DNA from: Campylorhamphus procurvoides
Lineage: Eukaryota > Chordata > Aves > Passeriformes > Dendrocolaptidae
Length of the DNA stretch: 64,000 nt
NCBI GenBank assembly: GCA_013396655.1
Contig: WBMV01007711.1
Location: 158,362 to 222,361, forward strand
Reading direction: 5' to 3'
Each line of letters begins with the position of its first letter. Position 1 is the stretch's first letter. The notes under the pieces were generated by a model, which did no database searches, was not told the DNA's origin, and saw only the letters and a list, made by a program, of their open reading frames with translations. This document shows positions 41,601 to 51,915 of this stretch, piece by piece. Both the position numbers and the translations under genes were made by a program.

Positions 41601-44600
41601 ACCTTGGAACCGGTTTTTCCAAGGCAGGTAACACAATCCAGTCTTTGATCTGCTGGAAGACACACCACAAACATTCCCAGCTTCCAGGCAGGATTTCCTT
41701 CCTCCCCACCCACAGGAAAGGTCTGTGAAGGGGCACAGTAAAAGCATGGTTTGGGTTGGGAGGGAACTTCAGGATCATTTATCATGGGTAGGGACACCTT
41801 CCACTGGACCAGGCTGTTCAGAGCTCCATCCAGCTCTACATAGCAGGCTGGATCCTTATCCAGAGCAATCCTTCTGTTCCTTCAGGCTTTTCCTAAGCTT
41901 CCATCACAGCTAAAAAGCTTCCAAGTGTACAAATGGCCTGGTGCACACACCCACTATTTGTTCTTCACAGTTACTCAAGTAACATTAAATTCACTTGGTC
42001 ACATCCAGTTCAGACAAGACACTTCCCAGATGTCCCCAACGTGCTGGAGGAGGCAGCAATGGATGCACAGCTGGAAAAAACCCCAAAGATTCCAGGGCAT
42101 AAAAACACAGCTCAGGTGGCACAACAGCTCCTCCAAAGCAGGGTCCCAGGGAAGAGTTAAAAAAGGCAAATGGAATCTGCAGGGCAAGGGTGAAGCACCC
42201 CTGACATTTAAAGCAGAGGTCAGGCAGCTCCTGCAGCACTGGGAAACACAGCTCTGCAGGGGAAGCTTCTCCAGGAACGCTGGGGAAGGCATAGAGAGAG
42301 GAGCTGCACACAATTACCATGTTTAAAAACACCCAGGAAAGCTCACTGAGAAATCTGAGATGATTGCTGCAGCTTGGTAACACTAGACTTGGGAATTTAA
42401 GATAGATTTTCACTCCTTTGTGCATTATCCATGCTCTTGGATGGCTCAGCAAAACACTGTTCACAACACAGCTAAAATCAGGCCTAAAAAGAAACCAGAA
42501 CAAAGGGGTACTACAAATATTGAACTGCAAAAGGGAAAGCTGCTCTTTTATCTTCTTGTAGGCAGCAAACCAAAAAACAAATGACCTGAAAAGAGTCTAA
42601 GTAATGAAAAACACCTCATTTCACACTATCATAGTATGTGATTCTGCTTTAAAATAAGGTTATTAAATTACACAGCATCTTTGATAGCTTTTTAGGATGT
42701 GCTGTATTGCTTCCCTGCAAAAAAGAGAATACAAATTGCACATTCTATAGTTTATGGAGCTTTGCAAAACTGAGGCAAGACTTCCCTGAAGCAACAGCAC
42801 AAACATTTATTCTAGAAATAGATTTAAAACCATCTTTGATTAAAGCTACTTCATTTATTTCCTAAGAAGTAAAATTAGGCAGCTAAAATAGCACCCAAAA
42901 AACATTTTAACTTGCTCAGGTCACAGTCAAGGTAAAGTTTGACATAAAGAGAAAACAAATAAAGTTACAAGTGAAAATATCCATTTTTTCCACAGATGCT
43001 CTGCCAGCAGAAAGAGGGGATTTTAGAAGATTTGGTATAAAATCAGATATGTTAATGATCCATCTCATGCCCTGGGTCACACATTTAGCAGCATTAGAAG
43101 CCCCTGGCACAATCCTTCCTGCTTTTATTCTTCCCAGCTTGTCATTTTTATTCCAAATTGAGGCTTCAGAACCCACTGGTTTAGTTCCTTGCAACATCCT
43201 GTCTGGGTATGAGCAGCATTTCCCACCGTGACGTGGGGATTTCAAAACAGCTTCACTGCTGACATTTAACCCGACTGCAAATCCTGAAAACAGCCCCAGG
43301 ATTTTATTTTTTTGCTGCTTTGCAGTTATGAAATCAAGGCATACAAGTGAATGCCTCACTGTGGCTTTTATGATGCTTCACTTCTCCAAGAGCAGTAGTT
43401 GATGGAATCATTTAAGCTGGAAAACCCTTTCAAGATGATGGAGACCAACCCATGTCCCCAAGTGCCACATCCACATGGTTTATAAATCCCTCCAGGGATG
43501 GGGACTCCACTGCCCTGGGCAGGACAACCCTTCTGGGGGGGCAAATTCTCCCAATATCCAAACTAAACCTCCCCTGGCACAACTTGAGGCTGTTCCCTCT
43601 TGTCCTGTCACCTGGATAAGCAAAAGAAGTTCCTTAGAGATTTTAGACTCCAGTTCTTGGATTATTTTTAATAGCATTAAAAAAATTAACATAAAACTGC
43701 CCAAATCTTCCTATCTTAAACAAAAATATGTATTGGAATTCTGGTGTATATTTCCCTAAATATTGACATACTGGTGTATATTTCCCTAAATATTGACATA
43801 CTGGTGTATCTATGTATTATTATGTATTATTACTGTAATATTGTATATACTGTAATACATAATACTGTATTATGCATCTACAGTTAACTACAGGTATGTA
43901 ACTATAAATGTATATGTAAATATGCAAATACACATCAAAATATATATGAATATCAATACATGTATGCATTAATATATTACTGTATAAATAAAATGTATAA
44001 AAACAAAAATAAATGCACACACATAGAAAAACATGTAAATTATAATCAATATTATAATATACATGGATGACAGAATATGCCAAGTTGGAAGGGACCCACA
44101 AGGACCAGAGTCCAACCCCTGGCCCTGCACTGAACCATCCCCAAGAACCACACCAGAGCATTAAATATATATAATATTAATTTAAAATTATATAGATAAA
44201 GCATTTCTATGCAGGTCAGTGGGAGAACAGGGCAGCAATCAGGAGCCAACAGATGCTGCTGCTCCCAGGGCAGGAGGTGACAGATAAGGGGACAGTGGCA
44301 GGAGGAGCTCCTGGTGCCTCACCATGTTCTGCTGGGGCCACAAAGAGGGCAGGGAGGGAAAGAGTTCCATTTGAAGTGGTTATTAAGGCTTTTAAGAAGG
44401 AGGGGGATGAGCCTGCTGGCAATGGGAGACAGACTTGAAACAGCTAATTACAAAAACTTCTTGCCAGAACCAGAATCACAACCTGCAGGAGATCAATGTA
44501 GCTGTGCAACTCTGCCACTTATCAAGATATTTCAGTAAGTTTTATTAAACCAAAAACACCTTCTCCATACAATTCAGTTATGCTCCTACATTTTCAGTTT

Positions 44601-47600
44601 TCCATCTGCCTACTGAGGCAGGATCACCCCCTTTCTGTGGCTCCTCAGGGTGCAACACCAGAAACAAGTGGAGAATTAAGAGACAAGGCCAGCAGCTGAG
44701 CATTCCTTCCAGGTCCTTTCACTCTCCATCCCATTAATCCGTGTGTACTTACTGCCAGAGTTCATTCCCACAGCTAATACCCTGTCAGAGTAAGTGGGAA
44801 TTTACTGCTCACAGCCATCACTTTTTATTTTGCAGACACCCTCTGCATGCATGGCCTGGGAGAAGGGAAGTGGTCTCAAGTTTGCTTTGAATTCAGCAAA
44901 TTTGACAGCCACAAATTAAGTTCAGCCAGCCTTTGGGTTTGAAGCAGTAATTATTTGAAGCTTTTTTTCCCCCCTTTCCAAACTAAACCAGGCTCAGTCC
45001 CTCAGAACACAAAGTATCTGTAAGAATTCCTAGTGCAGAGAAGTGGAGCATTATCCATGGCATTGCTAATCACCTTAATTACACAATTAAGATCTGCATC
45101 AAGTTCTCATTTATAATTTCTCTTAGAAATTGGAGGCTCTCATTTCTTGTTAAGCAAGAACTGTTTGTTCTCTAGTGAGCAACCTCACCACCATTCTTAT
45201 GTGAAAATCAGTCAAGTAATGATTTATCTTACTTATCTTTGCCAAAACTCCTTTTTTTACACTAATTTCCACACTTTTTAACTAAGCTAGACTGAAACTT
45301 GGTACATAAAGAAAGTTTTAATGCTTAATTTATTCTAATGCCTGAAGTCAGCCCAGGGTTGCCCTTTCCTGCCTCAACAATAACACTATGTTTATTTATA
45401 AACAAATAAAGATAATAATGCCACCGAGTGCAAGTTCCAAGTCTATCCTGATATATTTCAGGGAGTTTAACATCCTAAAATAGGTACCAAAGCACAAAAC
45501 TTGTGCTATTTCAGAGCTCACCTCGTTCCAAGTTGCTCCCAGTAACGCTGGTCATACCAACAGTCTACCCAAAAATCAGCTCTTTCAATAATTCATAATT
45601 TTATCTTCTGTTTTAACATTAGAACTTGCAGAGTACACATGTATTTCCAATTTTTTCAGAGGCCAATTCCTACACTTCATTTTCCCATTTTTATCCTTTA
45701 AAACTCACTTAGAAGCCTTAAGAAAAAACCCTGCAAGTCAAGTGACTGGAGAAAGTCAATAGTTTCCATCTATCAACGCTGTTTCTTCTTGAAAGGCATC
45801 TCAAAAGCCACAAAAATTAAGAGAACACTGAGGGACACTCCAAAAGCACCTCAAAACCCCAAGCAAACCACCTTATAAGCAAGGAATGAGCTCTCCAAGC
45901 TGCACCTGAGACATTCACACTGAGTCCACAAAATAAAATCGAGTAAAATAAGTTCCTGGAGAACCAATTCCAGCTTTTCTTCCCATGGGATGTTCCAACA
46001 CTGCCTTAATAAGACCCAAAGCATCCCCTTTTCCCACGCACCATCCCATCCATCACCCCCCAGGAGCAGCCTGGCTGCAAAGACCACAAGCCAGTCTCGT
46101 TTAGGAGACAAACAGGAATATTGGGAAAGGGAATTAAAAGGGATAAAAAGCAGAACAATGGTTAATTGTTCACACAGCTTACCAAGGAGGACCGAACAAC
46201 AGGAGGGTGGTTTCTGTCTCCCAAACAAAAGCAAACGCACAGCAATTAAGGAGAGGGAAAGAGAGGGGAGGGAGAGCAATAATGAAGATGCTGGGGAGAA
46301 GGGGAGGGCAGCAGAAGGACCATCACATGGCCAGGTTTCTCCCACCCGAACCACAGAGGATGACTGGCACAGCGCTAATAATTAATTACAGCAAGCCATT
46401 TTCAATTAAGGCAGATGACAAAAGCCTCCCACCGCTGGGAGGGCAGGGCATGGATTTTCCCTTGAGCAGAGGCAGCAGAAATCCCCGAGGTTCAGGGAGC
46501 TGGGCTGGGAAAGGAGGGAAGCACAGGCAGCTTCTCATCTGGTTTGATAAGCAACACATCCCCAAACCCTCATTTCCTACAAAATTCCAGGGCATTGGAG
46601 CAATGACCCTCCTCATGCCCCATTTCCTGGTGCCTCCTTGCCATCCCACCCCAAAACACCTTCACCTGGTTTGTTTACAGCCTCTCCAGGCGATTTTGAG
46701 TTGTTCAATCTCCCAGGAGCTCTCCTGGAAACCTCTCTGAAGTTCCAAGTTCCTTTAGGAAAGGTAATGATTATCACCCAGGGAAACACGTGCAATCAAA
46801 CTGACTGCAGTTTGTATTTTATTGCTTAATTATGGCCTTAGAAGGAGCTCTAGAAACGCTGATATTTCACTCTTCCTGGTTTTAATCAAAACAATGTTCT
46901 CCCCCAGCACAAGTTTTGCTTTAGAGGAAAAACACAATCAGTCAGAAAACCCAAACAACACGAACCTTTGAAGACACTAACCAGAAGTTATCTAAAAAAA
47001 AATATTTGCTGAAACTCGACCTGCATTATTAAGAGTGTTATCAGCAATAACACTGCAATGCCATTTCCCTTTTGCACTCCTTCCCTGCCACTATTCCCGG
47101 ATATTTTCACAGCAGCAGCAGCTCTGAGAGCAGAATGCACAGATGGCACCTGTTAATTCCTGCAAAACTGAGAAGGGAGAGCATCATTCCAGGCAGGAGA
47201 GGGCTCAGCCAAGAGCCATCAGGTGGGGCTTGCTTGCAGCCCTCCTGCTCTGCTCCTTGGCAGGAGGAAATCCAAGGGGAAAGGGGATAAACACGTCAGC
47301 AATCACAAGAAATGAAAAAAAAATACAAGGCAAGAGATAGAAACCTAAAAATATAAAAGAGAAAAGAAGACAGCAGAGCAAAAGGTAAAAAAAAATTAAG
47401 GAAAAAAATAAGTCAAACCTCTACACCACTTTACCCTCCCCCAATTTCCAAGATATTTTTTAAAGCACAGGCCATGATGGTTGGACAAACCAGCTGCAAA
47501 AAAACCCTCAGCAAAATACCCTGAAATAACCCTTTCCACCCTAAAATGAGCAAAATAGCCTCCGACACCACTTTGTTTTCACTGCTTCGGATGCTTTAAT

Positions 47601-48210
47601 CCGAATTAATCGAGCCGGCAGCCAGAAAGGGCCGTGCCAGAATTTGGCCCCTCCNATGCTTTTTCTGGGAGGGATGGGATGCAGAGGGGTTGGGATACCC
47701 CATGGCACAGCACCCACGGGAGGGCAGGGATGCTTTTTTTGGGAGAGATGGGACGGAGAGAGAGTGGGATACCCCCTGCCCCAGCATCCACTGGATGGCG
47801 AGAATGCTTTTTTTGGGAAGAATAGGATGCAGAGGGGGTGGGATACCCCATGGCACAGCATCCCTGGGGATGGGATACCCCACGGCACANGAGAGAGAGT
47901 GGGATACCCCCTGCCCCAGCATCCACTGGATGGCGAGAATGCTTTTTTTGGGAAGAATAGGATGCAGAGGGGGTGGGATACCCCATGGCACAGCATCCCT
48001 GGGAAAGCAGGGATGCTTTTTTTGGGAGGGATGGGATACCCCACGGCACAGCATCCCTGGGAAGGCGAGGATGCATTTTTTTGGGAGGGATGCCCCCGTG
48101 TCACCCACCTTGTCCCAGCTGAGCCACTGCCACACCGCCTTATCCAGCTGCGCGTCCCCGGTGCTGCAGGACACCAGCATGTTGGAGTTCACGTCCCCGC
48201 CGTCGCCCAT
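26690..48210 (-). CDS. PGM2L1: Glucose-1,6-bisphosphate synthase, 14 coding exons, intact
   Basis: This cytosolic alpha-D-phosphohexomutase-family enzyme makes glucose 1,6-bisphosphate from 1,3-bisphosphoglycerate and a hexose phosphate (family knowledge). Coding exons in transcription order: 48210-48109, 41319-41152, 38089-37983, 36495-36411, 35784-35701, 34228-34035, 33419-33230, 33030-32933, 32227-32047, 30637-30544, 29872-29743, 28417-28228, 28007-27874, 26792-26690. All junctions are GT/AG, phases match, and the sum is 1860 nt, or 619 residues plus TAG; human PGM2L1 has 622. Visible motifs are the phosphoserine loop [13 protein letters not shown] (Ser172), the metal loop TDPDADR (328-334), the sugar-binding EESIG (431-435) and the phosphate-binding RTSGTEPK (565-572). 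The start ATG is in a strong context (ACCATGG). The C-terminus (NGLTWRSA) and overall wording match PGM2L1 rather than PGM2. CR1 copies and satellites are confined to introns. I see no frameshift or missing catalytic residue. Confidence 0.96.
27048..27194 (+). repeat. CR1 LINE 3' fragment in PGM2L1 intron 13
   Basis: This is a sense-orientation CR1 tail (antisense to PGM2L1) lying between the last two coding exons. It ends with CCATTCCATGATTCTATAA, a near-perfect CR1 terminal repeat. Confidence 0.9.
27630..27694 (+). repeat. Short CR1-like tail
   Basis: A short segment containing GGTCTCTTCCAACCTCAATT and ATTCTGTGAC resembles the last 60 bp of an older CR1 subfamily. It is too short for firm assignment. 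Confidence 0.5.
29523..29672 (-). repeat. CR1 LINE 3' fragment in PGM2L1 intron 11
   Basis: This is an inverse CR1 tail with a partly duplicated terminal repeat (ATTCATAGAATCCATAGGAATTCATAGA, shown here in outline only). It lies about 130 bp before the exon at 29743-29872 in plus-strand order. Confidence 0.8.
35488..35652 (+). repeat. CR1 LINE 3' fragment in PGM2L1 intron 5
   Basis: This is a sense-orientation CR1 tail ending at CCAACCCAAACCATTCTGTT. It stops less than 60 bp from the PGM2L1 exon at 35701-35784, so the insertion lies close to the 5' splice site of intron 5. Confidence 0.88.
40596..40715. repeat. Triplicated 39-40 bp repeat in PGM2L1 intron 2
   Basis: Three tandem copies of a unit built on AAAGCTACACCATTCCCAGG and ACACTGCAAAGACTCCCC can be read. 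They are nearly identical, with single-base changes and a one-base length difference, which indicates recent local duplication. Confidence 0.9.
41743..41835 (-). repeat. CR1 LINE 3' fragment in PGM2L1 intron 1
   Basis: This short inverse CR1 tail begins at ATGGTTTGGGTTGGGAGGGA and runs through the GGACACCTTCCACTGGACCA block. Confidence 0.8.
43400..43620 (-). repeat. CR1 LINE fragment in PGM2L1 intron 1
   Basis: This is an inverse copy of an older CR1 type, with AATCATTTAAGCTGGAAAA and the later block CTTGAGGCTGTTCCCTCTTG. It is diverged and 5'-truncated. Confidence 0.75.
43740..44060. repeat. 30-bp duplication followed by AT-rich simple sequence
   Basis: Two perfect 30-bp copies of CTGGTGTATATTTCCCTAAA plus TATTGACATA stand in tandem, with the start of a third, and pass into about 250 bp of TA-rich sequence (repeated GTATTAT, TATATAC, AATATAT words). 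Many short inverted repeats are possible in it. It lies in PGM2L1 intron 1 and has no coding value. Confidence 0.85.
44062..44162 (-). repeat. CR1 LINE 3' fragment in PGM2L1 intron 1
   Basis: This short inverse fragment contains CCAAGTTGGAAGGGACCCAC and AGTCCAACCCCTGGCCCTGC, typical of an older CR1 subfamily. It sits between two TA-rich tracts. Confidence 0.75.
47655..48095. repeat. Minisatellite at the start of PGM2L1 intron 1
   Basis: Irregular units of about 45-70 bp share the words ATGCTTTTTTTGGGAGGGAT, GGGATACCCCATGGCACAGC and ATCCCTGGGA. The array begins only some 15 bp inside the intron from the exon 1 donor. Single N positions occur at 47655 and 47890. Bases 47756-47868 recur exactly at 47891-48003. 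Open frames on both strands across it are repeat by-products. Confidence 0.9.
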
Positions 48211-48430
48211 GGTCGAGGAAGAAGAAGGAGCCTCTTCTTCACTTCGCCACCCCCGCAGCAGCACCGCGCATCGCCCGGGGGAGGGCAGGGCGAGCAGAAG
48301 GAGGAGATGAGCGCCAAGGGGGTTCGGCGGGGCTGGTTTTTATCGGCGATTAACGGGGAGCGACCGCCCCCTCCGCCCTCCTCCTCCTCCCCGAGCCACC
48401 GCCCCGCACACGGCCCCTCCCGCGGGGCCT

Positions 48431-48445
48431 CATGGGAAATGTAGT
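48431..48445 (-). promoter_or_regulatory. ZNF143/THAP11-like site, minus orientation
   Basis: The minus strand reads ACTACATTTCCCATG, matching the core ACTACA-TTCCCA of the ZNF143/THAP11 promoter element (known consensus ACTACAATTCCCATGATGC). It lies about 225 bp upstream of the PGM2L1 start codon. Confidence 0.6.
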
Positions 48446-48497
48446 CCGGGAGTGGCTGCTCGGTCGCGGAGGGCAAAGGGGCGCCTGGTGAGAGAGA

Positions 48498-48514
48498 ACT
48501 ACAACTCCCATGAG
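48498..48514 (+). promoter_or_regulatory. ZNF143/THAP11-like site, plus orientation
   Basis: The plus strand reads ACTACAACTCCCATGAG, a second match to the ZNF143/THAP11 element with one core difference. It faces away from the minus-strand site and is separated from it by about 52 bp. Confidence 0.6.
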
Positions 48515-48870
48515 CCCCCGCGCCGCGCGGCGCCGCAGGGAGCGCGGCGGGCGAGACCGCGCGGAGGGTCCGCCGGTTCGAGTCCCGGCCCCGCCCTGAG
48601 GGGGAAAACAACGGGCCGGGTGGGTTTGGCTGCCCCGCCGAACTGGCTCTGCCCAGGGAAAGATAAAACCCGCCCCCGGTGTGCCCTCGGGCTTCCCAGA
48701 GCAGCACCTGTTCCCTCGGAGAGGATGGTGGGTGCGGGATGAGCTGCTCTTCCACACGGGCTTCATTAACAATTCCATTGCCATTAGGGAGGGAACCATA
48801 AGCTCCATCTGCCCTGCTCTAATTTGATTGTCTGGCCCTGAGCAGCAGGGTCGAGGGGCCATATCCTGCT

Positions 48871-49318
48871 GAGCATCCTCATCCTGCTCAGCATCCTCAT
48901 CCTGCTCAGCATCCTCATCCCAGACAGCATCCTCATCCTGCTGAGCATCCTCATCCTGCTCAGCATCCTCATCCCAGACAGCATCCTCATCCCAGACAGT
49001 ATCCTCATCCTGCTCAGCATCCTCATCCTGCTCAGCATCCTCATCCCACAGAGCATCCTCATTCCACAGAGCATCCTCATTCCACAGAGCATCCTCNNNN
49101 NNNNNNNNNNNNNNNNNNNNNNNNNNNNNNNNNNNNNNNNNNNNNNATCCTGCTGAGCATCCTCATCCTGCTCAGCATCCTCATCCCAGACAGCATCCTC
49201 ATCCTACTGAGCATCCTCATCCTGCTCAGCATCCTCATCCCTAACAGCATCCTCATCCCAAACAGCATCCTCATCCCACAGAGCATCCTCACCCTGCCTC
49301 ACATCCTCACAGCAGTTG
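48871..49318. repeat. 18-bp satellite with N gap
   Basis: The array repeats an 18-bp unit of the form AGCATCCTCATCCTGCTC, with variants ending CCCAGAC or CCACAG. At least 20 copies are visible on both sides of a 50-N gap (49097-49146). Because 18 is a multiple of three, the minus strand stays open as a repeated six-residue text, which is not a real protein. The true array length is unknown. Confidence 0.93.
49097..49146. other. Assembly gap of 50 N inside 18-bp satellite
   Basis: This run of 50 N interrupts the satellite with the same repeat on both sides. The assembly evidently could not span the array, so its length here is arbitrary. Confidence 0.95.
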
Positions 49319-49348
49319 CCATGGTGACAGCAGGCACTGCAGAGGGAT

Positions 49349-49810
49349 AGAATCGTGGAAACACAGAATGGTTTGGGTTGGAAGGGAACTTAAAGATCAT
49401 CCCATTCCACCTCCTGCCATGGGCAGGGACACCTCCCACCATCCCAGGTTGCTCCAACCTGGCCTTGGACACTTCCAGGAATCCAGGGGCAGCCACAGTT
49501 TCTCTGCCCAACCTGTGCCAGGGCGTACTCACCCTCCCAGCCAGTAATTCCTTCCCAATATCCCATCTATCCCTGCCCTCTGGCACTAGGAAGCCGTTCC
49601 CTGTGTCCTGTCCCTCAAAGTCCCTCTCCAGCTCTCCTGGAGCCCCTTTAGGCACTGCAAGGGGCTCTCAGGTCTCTCCAGACCCTTCCCTTCTCCAGGT
49701 GAACCCCCCAGCTCTCCCAGAGCAGAGGGGCTCAAGCCCTGCAGCATCTCCAGTGTTTCCTCTGGACTCTCCAGCAGCTCCTTCCTGTGCTGAGAACCCC
49801 AGAGCTGGAA
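49349..49810 (-). repeat. CR1 LINE 3' fragment, about 460 bp (inverse)
   Basis: This is the longest well-preserved CR1 here. It runs from the tail (ACAGAATGGTTTGGGTTGGA) through CCATCCCAGGTTGCTCCAAC to the region next to ORF2 (CTCTCCAGCTCTCCTGGAGC). It is 5'-truncated. Confidence 0.92.
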
Positions 49811-51517
49811 GAAGCACTTTAGAGGGATTTGAGGCTTTGGGAATATGGGCAGAGGACTGTGGGACTGCTACCTGGGAAGTGTTTTGGGGTACCCAGAGCA
49901 TGGCAAAGTGTTGGTAACTGTAAATACCAAAGGGAATGATCCATCATAGTATAGAAAGCTCAGTATGGCATCTCTCCTCTTCAAAGTCCTCAGGTCCGTG
50001 TCCTGAAGGGAACTCTCTCCTGGCTGCACACACAAACAAACCCTCCAGTCCAGAGGTCTGGCTGGGTGTGTGGGGATAAACCTTTTGATTGGTCTGTCAC
50101 AGTAAATTACTGATAGAAGTCAACAGCAGATAAAGATAAGAAGAAGGAAGTAGATCACCCTAAGTCAGGACTTTCTCTTAAGTCCTCTTGTATCCCTGTT
50201 TCTGGTAGAGAGAAGGGGAAGAGTCTGGACACTGACAGAGTGAGGAAATCAGGTGCAATAATTCCTTCTTGTCCATCTGGTGGCATCTGCAGCAGTATTG
50301 GCACCAGCCTGAGCCCACAGTTTGATGAAAACCACATCCCTGGCACATTTCTCCAGATCTCAGTGCTTTTCATGCCTTTGCTGCTCTTCCTCCTCCTTTG
50401 TGTTTTGTCTCCAAGGGGAGAAAACCAGAGCCTGGTTTTGCAGGATAACAGAATAACAGAAAACCAGAAGCTCCAGCCCCCAAAACTTCAGTTTCCCCCC
50501 AAAAAGAGGATAATGTCTGTGTTAAACACCTGTCCAAAGAGCATTTCCTAAAAAAAAGTTTGGAAATGTTAAAATGAAACTTCATACTTCAAATACTTAA
50601 ATTCTTACATATTTTTTTTTTATTTTCCCCTAATTAAAGCTTTAAAATAAGCTGAATGGTGGAGGGGTTTTTCACCATCTGTACATCTTCCTGTCCATGA
50701 AATTTTGAACCCCACAAAGTGGTTTCACTCTGGGCTCTCACACTGCATTTTCAGCTGAATTAATAGCAGAATTTTTCCTTTGGATACCTAGATGGGGGAA
50801 TTATCCTTCCCTCGGATGCCAACGCTCCTCCTTGATTATTTCCCTGCAGGAAACAGCCTCTTAGAGGATAAAAATCCTGACCAGATACTTCTTTACCAGG
50901 GATAACAGCAGCGTGGAGGGTTTGACACTTCTTAGGATGTCACCAGTGCATCCCATGTTGGGAAGTGGTGCTTAGCTTCCAAACCTTTCCCTGTGAGGAG
51001 GCTTTGGAGAGCTGTCTCCGAGGCAACATTGATTTTGGGCAGCCTGAGCAGGGCAATCACGTAAAAAAATTATATTGATACGGCTCAGATCGTGCTGACA
51101 GAGATTTGGTGAGTTGACCTGGAGGAAACACCGACCTCGTGGGAGATGACAACTAAGTCCAGCGTAGCTGAGGGTTAATCAGCCTCCAGAAGAATGTTTA
51201 AAGCTGATTTTCCTGCTCCAGGAAAGTTAAACCGTGTCCCATCTGCTGGCATGGCATGGCTGGGCACACTGGAGGGTCTGCACGACCTCCCCACACTCAC
51301 AGGCTGCCAGCACAAACACCTCTTTCCATCTATTACTAAAAGCAAAGTTTCCAGTCCTCACAGTCATGGAAGAAAGCCAGGAAAATAGGAAATTAATCTG
51401 TGAGTGAAGGAAAGCCAGCATTTCTAATATTTCACCCTCGTGCATTGAGGCACAGTGAGCTCATGGCAAACTGAGCAGCAGCAACCAGCCCAGGGACCAA
51501 AAACCATGGAGTTCCTA

Positions 51518-51915
51518 CATGGCCTGGAACACTTCCAGGGATAGGGCAGCCACAGATTCTTCCTCCTAATACCTAATTTCAACAAACCCTCTGCCAGTTT
51601 GAAGCCATTCCCTCTTGTTCTGTCCCTCCAGCCCCTTGTAAATAGTCTCTCTCCATCCTCATAGCTCCTTCCTTAACTGGAAGGGTTAATTAAATCTTCC
51701 CTAAGCCTTCTCTTCTCCAGGCTGAACAATCCCAGTTCTCCCAGTCTTCCCTCCCAGCAGAACTGCTCCAGACCTGTGATGATTTTGGTGCCTCCTCTGG
51801 ACTCTGCAGCAGCTCCATGTCCTCCCTGTGCTGTTCCCCAGGGCTGGAGCAGCTCTGCAGGTGGGGTCTCACCTGGAGGGCAGAGGGGCAGAATTCCCCC
51901 CTTCCCTGCTGTGGG
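51518..51915 (-). repeat. CR1 LINE fragment, about 400 bp (inverse)
   Basis: This inverse copy of an older CR1 type lacks the extreme 3' tail. It includes TTCTCTTCTCCAGGCTGAAC and CCTCCTCTGGACTCTGCAGC, and is more diverged than the copy at 49349. Confidence 0.85.

Larger units (their letters stand above)
48211..48720 (-). promoter_or_regulatory. CpG-rich promoter and 5' UTR of PGM2L1
   Basis: About 500 bp directly before the PGM2L1 ATG is very GC-rich with dense CpG and several GC boxes (CCGCCCC, CCCCGCCC). Two ZNF143/THAP11-type words in opposite orientation lie within it. No TATA box is evident at a fixed distance. The transcription start cannot be read from sequence. The right part could also drive a divergent plus-strand transcript. 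Confidence 0.7.

Noticed and set aside
26690..48210. PGM2 in place of PGM2L1
   Set aside because: The overall wording, exon structure and C-terminal NGL-WRS text match PGM2L1, and the length (619) is nearer to PGM2L1.
47541..48444. Long frames on both strands across the start of PGM2L1 intron 1
   Set aside because: They are minisatellite by-products; only the short PGM2L1 exon 1 (48109-48210, minus) is supported by splice phase and homology.
48575..48585. GGTTCGAGTCC, a perfect tRNA B-box-like word
   Set aside because: The flanking bases do not form a proper T-stem or acceptor stem and no matching A box or cloverleaf is seen upstream.
48784..49292. Minus-strand frames with a repeated six-residue MRMLSR-type pattern
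   Set aside because: They result from the 18-bp satellite and cross an N gap; there is no evidence for a real protein.
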